Below, in pieces: positions 28,558-38,867 of a stretch of 47,912 nucleotides of DNA. The position numbers and the translations under genes are program-made. The stretch lies in contig NZ_JACLAL010000016.1 in NCBI RefSeq assembly GCF_014280875.1, positions 1 to 47,912 of the forward strand, in the 5' to 3' direction. Position 1 is the stretch's first letter. Every line of letters starts with the position of its first letter. The DNA comes from Paenirhizobium daejeonense (GTDB lineage: Bacteria > Pseudomonadota > Alphaproteobacteria > Rhizobiales > Rhizobiaceae). The notes below the pieces were generated by a model, which saw nothing but the letters and a program-made list of their open reading frames with translations, did not search any database and was not told the DNA's origin.

Positions 28558-28665
28558 TAAAGCGTTTCGCGATCTTTCAGATTCGCTCCGTACGCCTTAA
28601 GCTTTTGTTTCATTGCATGTCGTTCCCGCAAAATCGTGGCACACTTTTGCGCGACATGCTCCATG
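28558..28665. repeat. Rhizobial intergenic palindromic repeat (RIME-like)
   Basis: The stretch starting AAAGCGTTTCGCGATC and passing through GCATGTCGTTCCCGCAAAA resembles the short mosaic repeats scattered between rhizobial genes. Its core (28615-28659) is an inverted repeat of GCATGTCG/CGACATGC (8 bp) and CGCAAAA/TTTTGCG (7 bp) with a 4-nt bulge and 11-nt loop. It lies between the dpp terminator and glpR. The outer borders are approximate. Confidence 0.7.
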
Positions 28666-28707
28666 TCACATGCTTTTCGCATTCCTCCCGCGACATACTT
28701 GCCCGGC

Positions 28708-28740
28708 TTTCGTTTTTCCGTAGGATGAAGAAAAACGAAA
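28708..28740. promoter_or_regulatory. Inverted repeat upstream of glpR, candidate GlpR autoregulatory site
   Basis: Arms TTTCGTTTTTC and GAAAAACGAAA match perfectly over 11 bp around an 11-bp spacer, ending 25 bp before the glpR start. The TTCG element also recurs before glpD. Assignment to GlpR is inferred. Confidence 0.55.
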
Positions 28741-28765
28741 AAGAGAAATGAGAGGGAGGATCATC

Positions 28766-29530
28766 ATGCTGCTTACCCCGCGTCAGGCGGAAATCGTTGC
28801 GCTCGCCAAAGAGCAGGGCCGCGTTCTGGTCGACGAACTCGCCAACCGGTTTTCCGTCACCCCCCAGACGATTCGCAAGGATCTGAACGACCTCTGCGAC
28901 GGCCGGGCGTTGACGCGCATTCATGGCGGCGCGATTTTTCCGACAGGCAACGAGAACGTCAAATACGAGGCGCGGCGGTCGATTGCCGCCTCGGAAAAGC
29001 AAGCGATCGGCCGGGCAGCGGCCGCTCTCATCCCCGACAACTCGTCGCTTTTCATCAATATCGGCACCACCACCGAGGCGGTTGGCGAAGCGCTCATCGA
29101 CCATCGCGAACTCATGGTTATCACCAATAATATCAACGTTGCCAATCGCTTGAGGGTCTTTCCATCGATCGAAGTGGTGATTGCAGGTGGCGTTGTTCGT
29201 GGCTCCGATGGGGGTATCGTCGGCGAAGCAGCGGTCGATTTCATTCGCCAGTTCAAGGTGGATTTCGCCGTCATCGGGGTGTCTGCGATTGATGGTGACG
29301 GCGCACTTCTCGACTTCGACTTTCGCGAGGTGAAGGTGGCGCAGGCCATCATGGCCAATGCTCGCCATGTCATATTGGTGAGCGATTCCAGCAAGTTCGA
29401 ACGCACGGCTCCCGTGCGGATCGGCCATCTCTCGCAGGTGCACACTTTCATTACAGATCGCTGTCCGCTGGATGCCATCCGGACGATTTGCGCTGAAAAC
29501 GACGTCAATCTGATTGAGACCGCATCGTGA
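28766..29530 (+). CDS. glpR: GlpR, DeoR-family glycerol-3-phosphate regulon repressor
   Basis: 254 residues. A DeoR helix-turn-helix lies at about 1-57 (LVDELANRFSVTPQTIRKDL) and a sugar-phosphate-binding DeoRC domain at about 75-235 (NIGTTTEAVGEAL, ITNNINVANRL). GlpR represses glycerol genes and is released by glycerol-3-phosphate. An ATG at 28748 is in frame, but that at 28766 is chosen because AGGGAGGA lies 5 nt upstream and the usual N terminus results. It is followed by glpD after 120 bp with its own promoter-like sequence. Confidence 0.9.
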   Translation: MLLTPRQAEIVALAKEQGRVLVDELANRFSVTPQTIRKDLNDLCDGRALTRIHGGAIFPTGNENVKYEARRSIAASEKQAIGRAAAALIPDNSSLFINIGTTTEAVGEALIDHRELMVITNNINVANRLRVFPSIEVVIAGGVVRGSDGGIVGEAAVDFIRQFKVDFAVIGVSAIDGDGALLDFDFREVKVAQAIMANARHVILVSDSSKFERTAPVRIGHLSQVHTFITDRCPLDAIRTICAENDVNLIETAS

Positions 29531-29559
29531 GGCGCGGACTCGTGAAGGGTCGATAAATC

Positions 29560-29634
29560 TTCGTTTGACATTCGATTTTATTTCGAATTAGATAATCACA
29601 CTTTCGCAATTGCAAAAAATTGTGCAATGCGAAA
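29560..29634 (+). promoter_or_regulatory. glpD promoter with phased TTCG repeats, candidate GlpR sites
   Basis: TTCG occurs at 29560, 29571 and 29582, exactly 11 bp apart, and again at 29603. TTGACA (29565-29570) and GATAAT (29591-29596) form a possible promoter with a long spacer of 20 bp; TAGATA at 29589 gives 18. The spacer holds the inverted repeat TTCGA-7-TCGAA (29571-29587). A further imperfect repeat TTTCGCAATTGCA / TGCAATGCGAAA lies at 29602-29634. Repression of glpD by GlpR here is inferred. Confidence 0.55.
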
Positions 29635-29650
29635 TCGGGTGGGGATGATA

Positions 29651-31162
29651 ATGTCAGGCGATACGGTTTTCGATCTCTTCGTGATCGGTGGCGGCATCAA
29701 TGGCTGCGGCATTGCCCGCGACGCTGTTGGTCGCGGCTATTCCGTGGCGCTCGCCGAAATGAACGACTTCGCCTCCGGTACATCGTCCGGCGCGACCAAG
29801 CTCATTCACGGTGGCCTTCGCTATCTCGAACACTACGAGTTTCGTCTGGTGCGCGAGGCGCTGATGGAGCGCGAAGTGCTGTGGGCCATGGCCCCGCACA
29901 TCATCTGGCCCATGCGCTTCGTCCTGCCGTTCCAGAAGGGTGGCATCCGCCCCGCATGGCTGATCCGCCTCGGACTCTTCCTTTACGATCATCTCGGCGG
30001 TCGCAAGCTTTTGCCGCCGACGAAGACGCTGGATCTTCGAAGCGATGTCGCCGGCAAGCCGTTGAAGCCGCTTTTCTCTCGGGCCTTCGAGTATTCGGAT
30101 GGCTGGGTGGACGACGCGCGCATGGTCGTGCTGAATGCCCGCGATGCAGCCGACCGAGGCGCCACCATTCTCAGCCGCTCCAGGGTCGTGTCCGCGCGTC
30201 GGGAAGGTGAAGTCTGGGTGATCGAGGTCCGCAGTGAGCAGACCGGTGCCGTGACGACCTTCCGGTCCCGCATGCTGGTCAATGCCGCCGGTCCCTGGGT
30301 GGATCAGGTTCTGGCCGGCGCCTTCGGGCGCAACAATGTCCATAATGTCCGCCTCGTGCAGGGCAGCCATATCGTGGTGCGCAAGAAGTTCTCCGATCCG
30401 CGTGCTTACTTCTTCCAGAATCCGGATAACCGGATCATCTTCGCGATACCCTACGAGAAGGAATTCACGCTGATCGGCACCACGGACCGCGATTATTCTG
30501 GCGATCCGAAGAGCGTGAGAATCAGCGACGAGGAAACGGCATATCTTTGCAACGCCGCAAGCGAGTATTTCGCCGAGCCGGTGCTCCCTGAGGATATCGT
30601 CTGGACCTATTCGGCCGTTCGCCCGCTTTATGATGACGGCGCTTCCAAGGCGCAGGAAGCGACCCGCGATTATGTGCTGAAGCTCGACAGCGATGCGGCC
30701 GGTCCGCCGCTCCTGAACGTCTTCGGCGGCAAGCTCACCACCTATCGGCGGCTTGCGGAGCATGCGCTAGAAAAGATCGGCGAGGCAATCGGCATCAAGG
30801 GCTCGTCCTGGACTGGCAAGAGCCGTCTGCCGGGGGGTGATTTCGCTCCGACCGGCTACGAATCGGAAGTTTCGAAGCTCATAAAGCGCGCGCCGTTTCT
30901 GGCGCGGCCGCATGCCGAACGGCTCGTCCGCTGTTACGGCACGCTTGCAGGCGCAATCATCGGCAACGCGGCGCGGCCGGAGGATCTTGGCCGCTTCTTC
31001 GGAGGCACGCTTTACGAAGCGGAAGTGCGCTGGCTGATCGAAAAGGAATGGGCGCGCACGGCAGAGGATGTGCTGTGGCGGCGTACAAAGCAGGGATTGC
31101 TCCTGACGGCCGGGGAGGCTGCGGGACTTGAGGAGTACATGGCGGGCGTCGTCGTTTACTGA
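29651..31162 (+). CDS. glpD: GlpD, aerobic glycerol-3-phosphate dehydrogenase
   Basis: 503-residue FAD enzyme of the inner membrane face that oxidises glycerol-3-phosphate to dihydroxyacetone phosphate and passes electrons to quinone. The FAD-binding motif is VIGGGINGCGIARDAVGRG near the N terminus, with TSSGATKLIHGGLRYLE after it and a GGKLTTYR motif near 360. In-frame ATGs at 29627 and 29645 exist; 29651 is chosen for the typical MSGDTVFDLF start with GGGGA upstream. The transporter genes follow 61 bp on, probably in one transcript. Confidence 0.94.
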   Translation: MSGDTVFDLFVIGGGINGCGIARDAVGRGYSVALAEMNDFASGTSSGATKLIHGGLRYLEHYEFRLVREALMEREVLWAMAPHIIWPMRFVLPFQKGGIRPAWLIRLGLFLYDHLGGRKLLPPTKTLDLRSDVAGKPLKPLFSRAFEYSDGWVDDARMVVLNARDAADRGATILSRSRVVSARREGEVWVIEVRSEQTGAVTTFRSRMLVNAAGPWVDQVLAGAFGRNNVHNVRLVQGSHIVVRKKFSDPRAYFFQNPDNRIIFAIPYEKEFTLIGTTDRDYSGDPKSVRISDEETAYLCNAASEYFAEPVLPEDIVWTYSAVRPLYDDGASKAQEATRDYVLKLDSDAAGPPLLNVFGGKLTTYRRLAEHALEKIGEAIGIKGSSWTGKSRLPGGDFAPTGYESEVSKLIKRAPFLARPHAERLVRCYGTLAGAIIGNAARPEDLGRFFGGTLYEAEVRWLIEKEWARTAEDVLWRRTKQGLLLTAGEAAGLEEYMAGVVVY

Positions 31163-31223
31163 CGAACCCGCACCAGACTGATCTGCATCTATCACCGACG
31201 GTTGGAGGAGGCCCGAGGAAACA

Positions 31224-32306
31224 ATGCTCGAATTGCGCAATGTGTCGAAGATGGCGGGAGGCGAATTTCATATTCGCCCCACCGACCTGGCGTTACGGCG
31301 GGGAACGCTGAACGTCCTGCTCGGGCCGACGCTCTCCGGCAAGACCTCGCTGATGCGTCTCATGGCCGGCCTCGACAAGCCGACCGAAGGCACGATCCAT
31401 TTCGACGGCGAGGACGTGACCGGCGTGCCCGTGCAAAAGCGCAACGTCGCCATGGTCTACCAGCAGTTCATCAATTATCCGGCGCTGACTGTTTATGAAA
31501 ACATCGCTTCGCCGATGCGGATTGCCGGCAAGGATCGGGCGACCATCGATCGTGAAGTGCGCAAGGCGGCCGAGCTCCTGAAGCTCACCCCCTATCTCGA
31601 CCGCACGCCGCTCAATCTTTCCGGCGGCCAGCAGCAGCGCACGGCGCTGGCGCGAGCAATCGTCAAGAAGGCCAATCTGGTCCTGCTCGACGAGCCGCTG
31701 GCAAACCTCGACTACAAGCTGCGCGAGGAACTGCGCGAGGAACTTCCGAAGATCTTTGCAGAATCCGGCGCGATCTTCGTTTATGCCACGACTGAACCAT
31801 CCGAGGCGCTTTTGCTGGGTGGCAATACCGCAACGCTCCGCGAGGGCCGCGTCACCCAGTTCGGGCCGACGATCGAGGTCTATCGCCGTCCGGTCGATCT
31901 CCTGACCGCCAAGACCTTTGCCGATCCGCCGCTCAACACCATCGATGCCGTGAAGGCCGATGGCGTCTTCCGGGTTGGCGGGCAGGCAGCACTGCCGGTG
32001 CCGCCGCATCTGCTCGGCGTAGCGAATGGCCCGGTGACCGTCGCGTTCCAGCCGCATCACATTGCGCTGCGCCGTCAGCATGATGGCGTTGCGAGGGTGA
32101 GCGTTCGCACGCTGATTTCCGAGATTGCCGGGTCGGAAAGCTTCATTCACGTCGATTTTGCCGGCGCCCGCTGGGTCATGCTTGCCCATGGCATCCATGA
32201 CATCGAGCCGGACCGCGAGATCGAGGTCTATGTCGATGCGCGCCATCTGATGGCGTTCGATGCCGAGGGTCACGCGCTGGGCGCGCCGATCCCTGAGACG
32301 GCGTGA
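31224..32306 (+). CDS. glpS: GlpS, glycerol ABC importer ATPase with a missing H-loop His
   Basis: 360-residue MalK-type ATPase. Walker A is GPTLSGKT (34-41), the signature LSGGQ is at 132-136, the Walker B Asp-Glu is at 156-157 and a C-terminal regulatory domain follows. The H-loop, normally V-T-H-D, reads FVYATTEPSEA, so the switch His is Thr190. It works with GlpT in the GlpSTPQV system, which R. leguminosarum needs for growth on glycerol. GAGGAA precedes the ATG. GlpT lacks the complementary signature motif, so the pair should have one canonical and one degenerate ATP site. Confidence 0.92.
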   Translation: MLELRNVSKMAGGEFHIRPTDLALRRGTLNVLLGPTLSGKTSLMRLMAGLDKPTEGTIHFDGEDVTGVPVQKRNVAMVYQQFINYPALTVYENIASPMRIAGKDRATIDREVRKAAELLKLTPYLDRTPLNLSGGQQQRTALARAIVKKANLVLLDEPLANLDYKLREELREELPKIFAESGAIFVYATTEPSEALLLGGNTATLREGRVTQFGPTIEVYRRPVDLLTAKTFADPPLNTIDAVKADGVFRVGGQAALPVPPHLLGVANGPVTVAFQPHHIALRRQHDGVARVSVRTLISEIAGSESFIHVDFAGARWVMLAHGIHDIEPDREIEVYVDARHLMAFDAEGHALGAPIPETA

Positions 32307-32320
32307 GGGGGGCACAGATC

Positions 32321-33391
<1,071 letters not shown>

Positions 33392-33394
33392 ACC

Positions 33395-34264
<870 letters not shown>

Positions 34265-34277
34265 GGGAGGCAGGACC

Positions 34278-35093
34278 ATGAACCACGATACCCGCGGCAA
34301 GCTCTCCTTCCTCGTTCCGACGATCTACATCCTCTTCCTGATCCTGCCGATCTACTGGCTGGTCAACATGAGCTTCAAGGAAAACAGCGAGATCCTCGGT
34401 GCCCTGTCGCTCTGGCCGAAGAACCCGACGCTCAGGAACTACGCGGTGATCTTCACCGATCCCTCCTGGTACAAGGGCTACATCAACTCGATCATCTACG
34501 TGGTGATGAACACCGTGATCTCGGTCACGGCGGCCCTTCCGGCGGCCTACGCCTTCTCGCGCTACCGCTTCCTTGGCGACAAGCATCTGTTCTTCTGGCT
34601 GCTCACCAACCGCATGGCGCCGCCGGCGGTCTTCGCGTTGCCTTTCTTCCAGCTCTATTCCGCCTTCGGCCTGATCGACACTCACATCGCGGTGGCCATC
34701 GCCCACTGCCTGTTCAACGTGCCGCTCGCCGTCTGGATCCTCGAAGGCTTCATGTCCGGCGTGCCGAAGGAGATCGACGAGACCGCCTATATCGACGGCT
34801 ATTCCTTCCCGAAATTCTTTGTGAAGATCTTCATGCCGCTGATCGCCTCCGGCATCGGTGTCGCCGCCTTCTTCTGCTTCATGTTCTCGTGGGTCGAGCT
34901 TCTTATTGCCCGCACACTGACCACTACGGACGCCAAGCCGATTGCCGCGATCATGACCCGTACGGTCTCCGCTTCGGGCATGGATTGGGGCGTGTTGGCC
35001 GCCGCCGGCGTGCTGACCATCATTCCCGGCGCGCTCGTCATCTATTTCGTCCGCAACTACATCGCCAAGGGCTTTGCCCTCGGCCGCGTGTGA
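34278..35093 (+). CDS. glpQ: GlpQ, glycerol ABC importer permease
   Basis: 271-residue MalG-like permease. The N-terminal helix is FLVPTIYILFLILPIYWLVN, and the EAA loop is EIDETAYIDGYSFPKFFVKI. GGGAGG precedes the ATG. It forms the channel with GlpP. It is not the phosphodiesterase that shares the name GlpQ. Confidence 0.92.
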   Translation: MNHDTRGKLSFLVPTIYILFLILPIYWLVNMSFKENSEILGALSLWPKNPTLRNYAVIFTDPSWYKGYINSIIYVVMNTVISVTAALPAAYAFSRYRFLGDKHLFFWLLTNRMAPPAVFALPFFQLYSAFGLIDTHIAVAIAHCLFNVPLAVWILEGFMSGVPKEIDETAYIDGYSFPKFFVKIFMPLIASGIGVAAFFCFMFSWVELLIARTLTTTDAKPIAAIMTRTVSASGMDWGVLAAAGVLTIIPGALVIYFVRNYIAKGFALGRV

Positions 35094-35105
35094 CAGGAGG
35101 CTGCT

Positions 35106-35387
35106 ATGGATTTCTCATGGATGGCCTGGACGCTTCCGACGGCCCTCTTCTTCATCATCATCTTCCTGCTGATCGCAGCGATGGGGGTGTGGGAGTATTT
35201 CTCGCCCGGCGGTAATCCGCGTGTCGGCATATTGCGCTTTGAAACCACCCGCGGCGACCGACTGTTCGTGTCGCTGCTCGGTTCGGCATTCATTCATCTT
35301 GCCTGGCTGGGACTTGGCGGTCCCAGCCTCTGGTGGGCTCTCGCCTTGTCAGTGGTCTACGCGATCGGCGTATTCCGCTTTGTGTGA
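35106..35387 (+). CDS. DUF2160 small membrane protein of the glycerol importer operon
   Basis: 93 residues with membrane helices at about 8-28, 56-70 and 72-92, and a short soluble link (GGNPRVGILRFETTRGDRLF). It matches the DUF2160 family, which is found inside glycerol ABC operons of this type; its function is unknown. A perfect AGGAGG lies 5 nt before the ATG and the gene sits between glpQ and glpV. An accessory or stabilising subunit of the importer is the simplest guess. Confidence 0.82.
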   Translation: MDFSWMAWTLPTALFFIIIFLLIAAMGVWEYFSPGGNPRVGILRFETTRGDRLFVSLLGSAFIHLAWLGLGGPSLWWALALSVVYAIGVFRFV

Positions 35388-35466
35388 GGCAGAAAGAACG
35401 GGTGGCGGGGAGGTTCGCCATCCACGACGACGAAAACTGCAATCGCAAACCCTTGGGAGGACAATC

Positions 35467-37188
35467 ATGCGACGGCATCTTTTGACGACGACGGCAGCCA
35501 TGCTGCTGGCATTGACCGGTACGGCTTTCGCCGGCATGGACGAGGCAAAACAGTTCTTGGACAAGGAAATCGGTGACGTTTCATCGCTTTCGCGCGCCGA
35601 CCAGGAAAAGGAAATGCAGTGGTTCATCGACGCTGCCAAGCCCTTTGCCGGTATGGACATCAAGGTGGTCTCGGAAACCATCACTACCCATGAATACGAA
35701 TCCAAGGTTCTGGCGCCCGCCTTTACCGCGATCACCGGCATCAAGATCACTCATGATCTGATCGGCGAAGGCGACGTCATCGAGAAGCTGCAGACACAGA
35801 TGCAGTCGGGCGAGAACATCTATGACGCCTATGTCAACGATAGCGACCTGATCGGCACCCATTGGCGCTACCAGCAGGCCCGTTCGCTGACCGACTTCAT
35901 GGCCAATGAAGGCAAGGACGTCACCAACCCCGGCCTCGACATCGACGACTTCATCGGCAAGTCCTTCACCACTGCCCCGGACGGCAAGCTCTACCAGCTG
36001 CCCGACCAGCAGTTCGCCAACCTCTACTGGTTCCGTTACGACTGGTTCAACGACGCCAAGAACAAGGAGGACTTCAAGGCTAAGTACGGCTACGACCTCG
36101 GCGTTCCGGTCAACTGGTCGGCTTACGAGGATATCGCCGAGTTCTTCACCGGCCGCGAGATCGACGGCAAGAAGGTCTATGGACACATGGATTACGGCAA
36201 GAAGGACCCGTCGCTCGGCTGGCGCTTCACCGACGCCTGGCTGTCGATGGCCGGCAACGGCGACAAGGGCATCCCGAACGGGCTGCCGGTCGACGAATGG
36301 GGCATCAAGGTCGACGAGAAGTCGCGTCCGGTCGGCTCCTGCGTTGCCCGTGGCGGTGACACCAACGGCCCGGCTGCGGTCTATTCGATCCAGAAGTATC
36401 TCGATTGGCTGAAGGCCTATGCTCCGGCTTCCGCCGCCGGCATGACCTTCTCGGAGTCCGGTCCGGTGCCGTCTCAGGGTGAAGTCGCCCAGCAGATGTT
36501 CACCTACACGGCTTTCACCGCCGACTTCGTCAAGGACGGCCTGCCGGTCGTGAATGCGGACGGCACGCCGAAGTGGCGTTTCGCTCCGTCTCCGCATGGC
36601 GTCTACTGGAAGGATGGCATGAAACTCGGCTATCAGGACGCCGGTTCCTGGACGCTGATGAAGTCGACTCCTGACGACCGCGCCAAGGCCGCATGGCTCT
36701 ACGCCCAGTTCGTCACTTCGAAGACGGTCGACGTCAAGAAGAGCCATGTCGGCCTGACCTTCATCCGTCAGTCGACGCTGGATCATCAGTCCTTCACCGA
36801 TCGCGCGCCGAAGCTCGGTGGTCTCGTCGAGTTCTATCGTTCGCCGGCTCGCCTGCAGTGGTCGCCGACGGGTACGAACATTCCTGACTATCCGAAGCTC
36901 GCCCAGCTCTGGTGGCAGGCAATCGGCGATGCCTCTTCCGGCGCCAAGACCGCGCAGGAAGCCATGGACTCGCTGTGCGCCGAGCAGGAAAAGGTTCTTT
37001 CTCGCCTCGAACGCTCCGGCGTTCAGGGCGACATGGGTCCGAAGCTCGCCGAAGAGCATGACATCGAGTATTGGCACAAGGATGCCGTCGCGAAGGGCAA
37101 CCTCGCACCGCAGCTGAAGATCGAGAACGAGAAGGAAAAGCCCCTTACCGTCAACTATGACGAACTCGTCGCCAGCTGGAAGAAGTAA
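35467..37188 (+). CDS. glpV: GlpV, glycerol-binding periplasmic protein
   Basis: 573-residue family-1-like solute-binding protein, long for the family. The signal peptide RRHLLTTTAAMLLALTGTAF ends near residue 21 (FA|GMDE). The frame extends upstream, but the ATG at 35467 has GGGAGG 6 nt before it and starts the signal peptide. It binds the substrate for GlpSTPQ. A GC-rich hairpin follows its stop and may limit read-through to glpK. Confidence 0.92.
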   Translation: MRRHLLTTTAAMLLALTGTAFAGMDEAKQFLDKEIGDVSSLSRADQEKEMQWFIDAAKPFAGMDIKVVSETITTHEYESKVLAPAFTAITGIKITHDLIGEGDVIEKLQTQMQSGENIYDAYVNDSDLIGTHWRYQQARSLTDFMANEGKDVTNPGLDIDDFIGKSFTTAPDGKLYQLPDQQFANLYWFRYDWFNDAKNKEDFKAKYGYDLGVPVNWSAYEDIAEFFTGREIDGKKVYGHMDYGKKDPSLGWRFTDAWLSMAGNGDKGIPNGLPVDEWGIKVDEKSRPVGSCVARGGDTNGPAAVYSIQKYLDWLKAYAPASAAGMTFSESGPVPSQGEVAQQMFTYTAFTADFVKDGLPVVNADGTPKWRFAPSPHGVYWKDGMKLGYQDAGSWTLMKSTPDDRAKAAWLYAQFVTSKTVDVKKSHVGLTFIRQSTLDHQSFTDRAPKLGGLVEFYRSPARLQWSPTGTNIPDYPKLAQLWWQAIGDASSGAKTAQEAMDSLCAEQEKVLSRLERSGVQGDMGPKLAEEHDIEYWHKDAVAKGNLAPQLKIENEKEKPLTVNYDELVASWKK

Positions 37189-37209
37189 ATCCCGGTAAAA
37201 TCGGGAAAA

Positions 37210-37236
37210 GACCGGGGCGCTTCTCGCGCCCCGGTC
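37210..37236 (+). terminator. Hairpin after glpV, terminator or attenuator
   Basis: GACCGGGGCGC / GCGCCCCGGTC, a perfect 11-bp stem with a TTCTC loop, 22 nt after the glpV stop. The tail GCCTGTTGTTC is only partly T-rich, so read-through into glpK is likely. Confidence 0.65.
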
Positions 37237-37367
37237 GCCTGTTGTTCGGGAATGAAGACGTTTCCGAAAAATGCGTAGCGGTCTTGCGTCCGTAATGGCG
37301 CCGGACAAGGAGAAAGAGCAAGGCAGGCGATCTGGTTTCACCTGTCATGCGAAAGGGAGCGAATTCC

Positions 37368-38864
37368 ATGGGTGGTTACATCCTCGCCATCGACCAGGGA
37401 ACCACATCCAGCCGCACCGTGGTCTTCGATGGAGACATGACGATCGCCGGCGTGGGGCAGCAGGAATTCACGCAGCATTTTCCGTCCTCCGGCTGGGTGG
37501 AACACGACGCCGAGGAAATCTGGCGAAGCGTTCTCGCAACCGTTCGAACAGCGCTTGCCAAGGCAAGCGTATCCGCTGCCGACATCACCGCGATCGGCAT
37601 CACCAACCAGCGCGAAACGACCGTCGTCTGGGACCGCAGGACCGGCGAGCCGATGCATCGCGCGATCGTCTGGCAGGACCGCCGCACGGCCCGTTTCTGC
37701 GAGGAGTTGAAGGAAAAAGGTCTCGAACCGAAGTTTACCGAAAAGACCGGCCTGCTGCTCGACCCCTATTTTTCCGGCACCAAGCTTGCCTGGCTGCTGG
37801 AGAATGTCGAGGGACTGCGCGCCCGCGCCGAGGCTGGCGAGGTCTGCTTCGGCACAGTGGATAGCTGGCTCATCTACAAGCTGACGGACGGCAAGGTGCA
37901 TGTCACCGATGCCACGAACGCCTCCCGAACCCTTCTTTACAATATCGGCGAAAACCGCTGGGACGACGAGTTGCTGTCGATCCTCGGCATTCCCGCCGCC
38001 ATGCTGCCGGAGGTCAAGGATTGCGCCGCCGATTTCGGCGTGACCGATCCGGCGATTTTCGGGGTCGCTATCCCCATTCTGGGCGTTGCCGGCGATCAGC
38101 AGGCGGCGGTGATCGGCAATGCCTGCTTCGAGCCGGGCATGATGAAATCCACCTATGGCACCGGCTGCTTCGCGCTGCTCAACACGGGCACCGACCGGGT
38201 CGCCTCGTCGAACCGGCTGCTGACGACCATCGCCTATCGGCTGGACGGGGTGACGACCTATGCGCTGGAAGGCTCGATCTTCATCGCCGGTGCGGCGGTG
38301 CAGTGGTTGCGCGATGAACTCGGTTTCATCGGCGTTTCATCCGAGGTGGGCGCGCTGGCCATGAAGGCGGACCCTAACCAGCGCGTCTACCTCGTGCCTG
38401 CCTTCACCGGCCTTGGCGCTCCCTACTGGGATGCGGAAGCGCGCGGCGCGATCTTCGGCCTGACGCGCAGCACCGGGCCGGAAGAATTCGCCCGCGCGGC
38501 GCTGGAAAGCGTCGCCTACCAGACCCACGACCTGTTGGAGGCGATGAAGAAGGACTGGAAGGGGGCGGCCGACAAGACGGTGCTGCGCGTCGATGGCGGC
38601 ATGGTCGCCTCCGACTGGACCATGCAGCGGCTCGCCGACATCCTGGCAAGCCCGGTCGACCGGCCGGTGATCCTGGAAACCACGGTGTTGGGCGCCGCAT
38701 GGCTCGCCGGTTCCCGCGCCGGCATCTGGCCGGATCGCCAGGGCTTCGCCGAGCATTGGCGTCGTGATCACCGTTTCGAACCCGTCATGCCCGAGGCCGA
38801 GCGGCTCACTGCAATCGCCGGTTGGCATGACAGCGTCTCCCGCTGCCTGACCAAGCGGCGTTGA
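37368..38864 (+). CDS. glpK: GlpK, glycerol kinase
   Basis: 498-residue FGGY-family kinase that phosphorylates glycerol to glycerol-3-phosphate with ATP, trapping imported glycerol and making the GlpR inducer. The N-terminal phosphate loop AIDQGTTSSRTVVFD and the signature GTGCFALLNTG-type motif (STYGTGCFALLNTG) are present. An ATG at 37347 is in frame; 37368 is chosen because GGGAG lies 8 nt upstream and it gives the standard length. Its stop is 3 bp from the end of the convergent ligase gene. Confidence 0.96.
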   Translation: MGGYILAIDQGTTSSRTVVFDGDMTIAGVGQQEFTQHFPSSGWVEHDAEEIWRSVLATVRTALAKASVSAADITAIGITNQRETTVVWDRRTGEPMHRAIVWQDRRTARFCEELKEKGLEPKFTEKTGLLLDPYFSGTKLAWLLENVEGLRARAEAGEVCFGTVDSWLIYKLTDGKVHVTDATNASRTLLYNIGENRWDDELLSILGIPAAMLPEVKDCAADFGVTDPAIFGVAIPILGVAGDQQAAVIGNACFEPGMMKSTYGTGCFALLNTGTDRVASSNRLLTTIAYRLDGVTTYALEGSIFIAGAAVQWLRDELGFIGVSSEVGALAMKADPNQRVYLVPAFTGLGAPYWDAEARGAIFGLTRSTGPEEFARAALESVAYQTHDLLEAMKKDWKGAADKTVLRVDGGMVASDWTMQRLADILASPVDRPVILETTVLGAAWLAGSRAGIWPDRQGFAEHWRRDHRFEPVMPEAERLTAIAGWHDSVSRCLTKRR

Positions 38865-38867
38865 CAC

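Noticed and set aside
35581..37341. 586-codon open frame on the minus strand opposite glpV
   Set aside because: Shadow of glpV; no recognisable motifs.
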